DNA of 5,219 nt from Paludibacter sp. GTDB taxonomy: Bacteria; Bacteroidota; Bacteroidia; Bacteroidales; Paludibacteraceae. The position numbers and the translations under genes were made by a program. Below the pieces are notes generated by a model. It saw nothing but the letters and a program-made list of their open reading frames with translations, was not told the DNA's origin and did no database searches. The stretch lies in the NCBI GenBank assembly GCA_031284665.1, contig JAITXR010000290.1, positions 1-5,219 of the forward strand, written 5' to 3'. Position 1 is the stretch's first letter; every line of letters begins with the position of its first letter. This document shows positions 5,201 to 5,219 of this stretch, one piece after another.

Positions 5201-5219
5201 ACTTATTCTTTTTCCGACA
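2204..5219 (+). CDS. tamB: TamB/AsmA-like translocation and assembly protein, 3' end missing
   Basis: An open frame runs without a stop from the codon after the ruvC stop to the right edge. No ATG appears until 3275, so the start is taken as TTG at 2204, giving 1005 visible codons. The N-terminus LPIKKSLKISLI has lysines at 4, 5 and 8, then one membrane segment at about 9-28 (ISLITIAILLAIPIFALILL), then QFNSVQQGIVNKIT and TLETKLDTKVSISKARFKLF. This is the usual opening of TamB/AsmA-like proteins, with a single inner-membrane anchor and a long periplasmic part. The rest is beta-rich, repeating strands with alternating polar and hydrophobic residues and recurring 'L-x-N', 'G-x-I/F' and 'D-L-x-G' turns. 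ATGNADLRGLLHEPVIEAEI at about 863-882 is a classic AsmA/TamB repeat. Known relatives form a beta-taco groove for phospholipid transport and outer-membrane assembly. The diagnostic C-terminal TamB domain lies beyond the window, so another AsmA-like protein remains possible. It is probably co-transcribed with ruvC. Confidence 0.82.
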   Translation, partial: MPIKKSLKISLITIAILLAIPIFALILLQFNSVQQGIVNKITSTLETKLDTKVSISKARFKLFNTVNLEDVYIEDLEGDTLLYSEHLNAKLDFFKLFSNKVIIYGAVIDNLYANIKTDTEGKTNFEFIIQAFKKPDAEPAAITLELKKLSILNSRLAYSNISKAGNAKSNGFDANNILISNLNSEISIDILNTDSLSAKIKSLAFSEKSGFTLKNLSSKINTSGKNITLDFLNVNLANSALKINNITAQFDSLPLSATIFENTDISLEIAQSELYLKDIACFYPDFKGFTKPINVQGKIAGTLSNLKIHNFIASYGNSLRFSADCDLTGLPTIAETFVYAKINEIHAEKADIQDIIAMLQQKPFTLPNEIDRLGAMIFKGNISGFFSNLVAFGNITTAVGNMQTDLLVKLENNFTDIQYSGSLKSTNIRLDKLLNSNDLGDISFTLATKGEKTAKQPFKGNIDATIQQFSFKKYDYNNILINGNFDGTGFNGDISLTDDNIIFDFSGLVDMTQELPTLDFDINVDALNLNALKIINVYPDSYLSFVGKISMTGDSPENLNGFLNLKDIVFKTSGKTFNASDLNFSSKTQQNLSDYRINSKYINGSVQGNFHFDDLKDIANEYVQYYLPALSKLPKQQKTKDSNIAINLQLSKLDELANFFEIPYKIDGDIVIKGNLESDKHNVNISATIPSLVSGKTKLDNISLNLLNTNDKLSFTSRAQTTAVKAGLLNFYLTANAQNDSLNARFGWQNTLQITNAGEISTNAKIRKTDEGLLTAQLELQPSKIIISDTIWKIDRCKIDYRADSSLNINHFRLGNQTQYISANGTVSKNTNDNLFVALNQIDLEYIFRLLGMSDFMVGGIATGNADLRGLLHEPVIEAEIDVKNVTLNGKQISDAHVSSTWDNNLKKILLGGKFFTDNNDTICVATGYYAQKSDSLDIVFDTDGISLSFLNKYFEGVASNVDGRAYGAFHLFGPTKAIVFGGDIYVDNAKVTIDVLQTTYSFSD

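Overview
The window looks like chromosomal DNA from a member of the Bacteroidota. It is AT-rich and has few Shine-Dalgarno sequences. Several candidate promoters fit the TTTG / TAnnTTTG consensus of that phylum. The tRNA gene does not encode its CCA end, and the protein sequences (a SAQ-type signal peptidase site, a RuvC of 185 residues, a very large TamB-like protein) have a Bacteroidota look. The assignment rests on these features and on recall of the families, not on a search.

Layout. Positions 1-73 hold the first 24 codons of a minus-strand gene for an exported protein (signal peptide only). Positions 74-312 are a divergent intergenic region with a GC-rich hairpin (149-177), one arm of a 14-bp inverted repeat (208-221) and two back-to-back promoter candidates. 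Positions 313-887 are a two-gene type II toxin-antitoxin module: a 50-residue antitoxin candidate and a 141-residue PIN-domain ribonuclease, joined by an ATGA overlap. The second arm of the inverted repeat lies just after it (914-927). A perfect 14-bp stem-loop (1096-1129) and a tRNA-Ala(GGC) gene on the minus strand (1144-1217) follow. Positions 1218-1618 are a non-coding stretch with the tRNA promoter, short tandem repeats, and REP-like CCC-TAY-GGG palindromes. Positions 1619-2176 are ruvC, and from about 2204 to the end runs a TamB/AsmA-like gene that is cut by the window edge.

How the parts relate. ruvC and the tamB-like gene are probably co-transcribed: same strand, 27 nt between stop and proposed start, no terminator. 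Their functions (Holliday junction cleavage; envelope lipid transport or outer-membrane assembly) are not obviously linked. The toxin-antitoxin module is a self-contained accessory cassette beside the 3' end of a tRNA gene.

I found no clear evidence of a new multi-gene system. The points most worth a second look are the small antitoxin gene, the inverted repeat around the toxin-antitoxin module, the absence of any ATG start for the large TamB-like gene, and the repeat-rich leader of ruvC.
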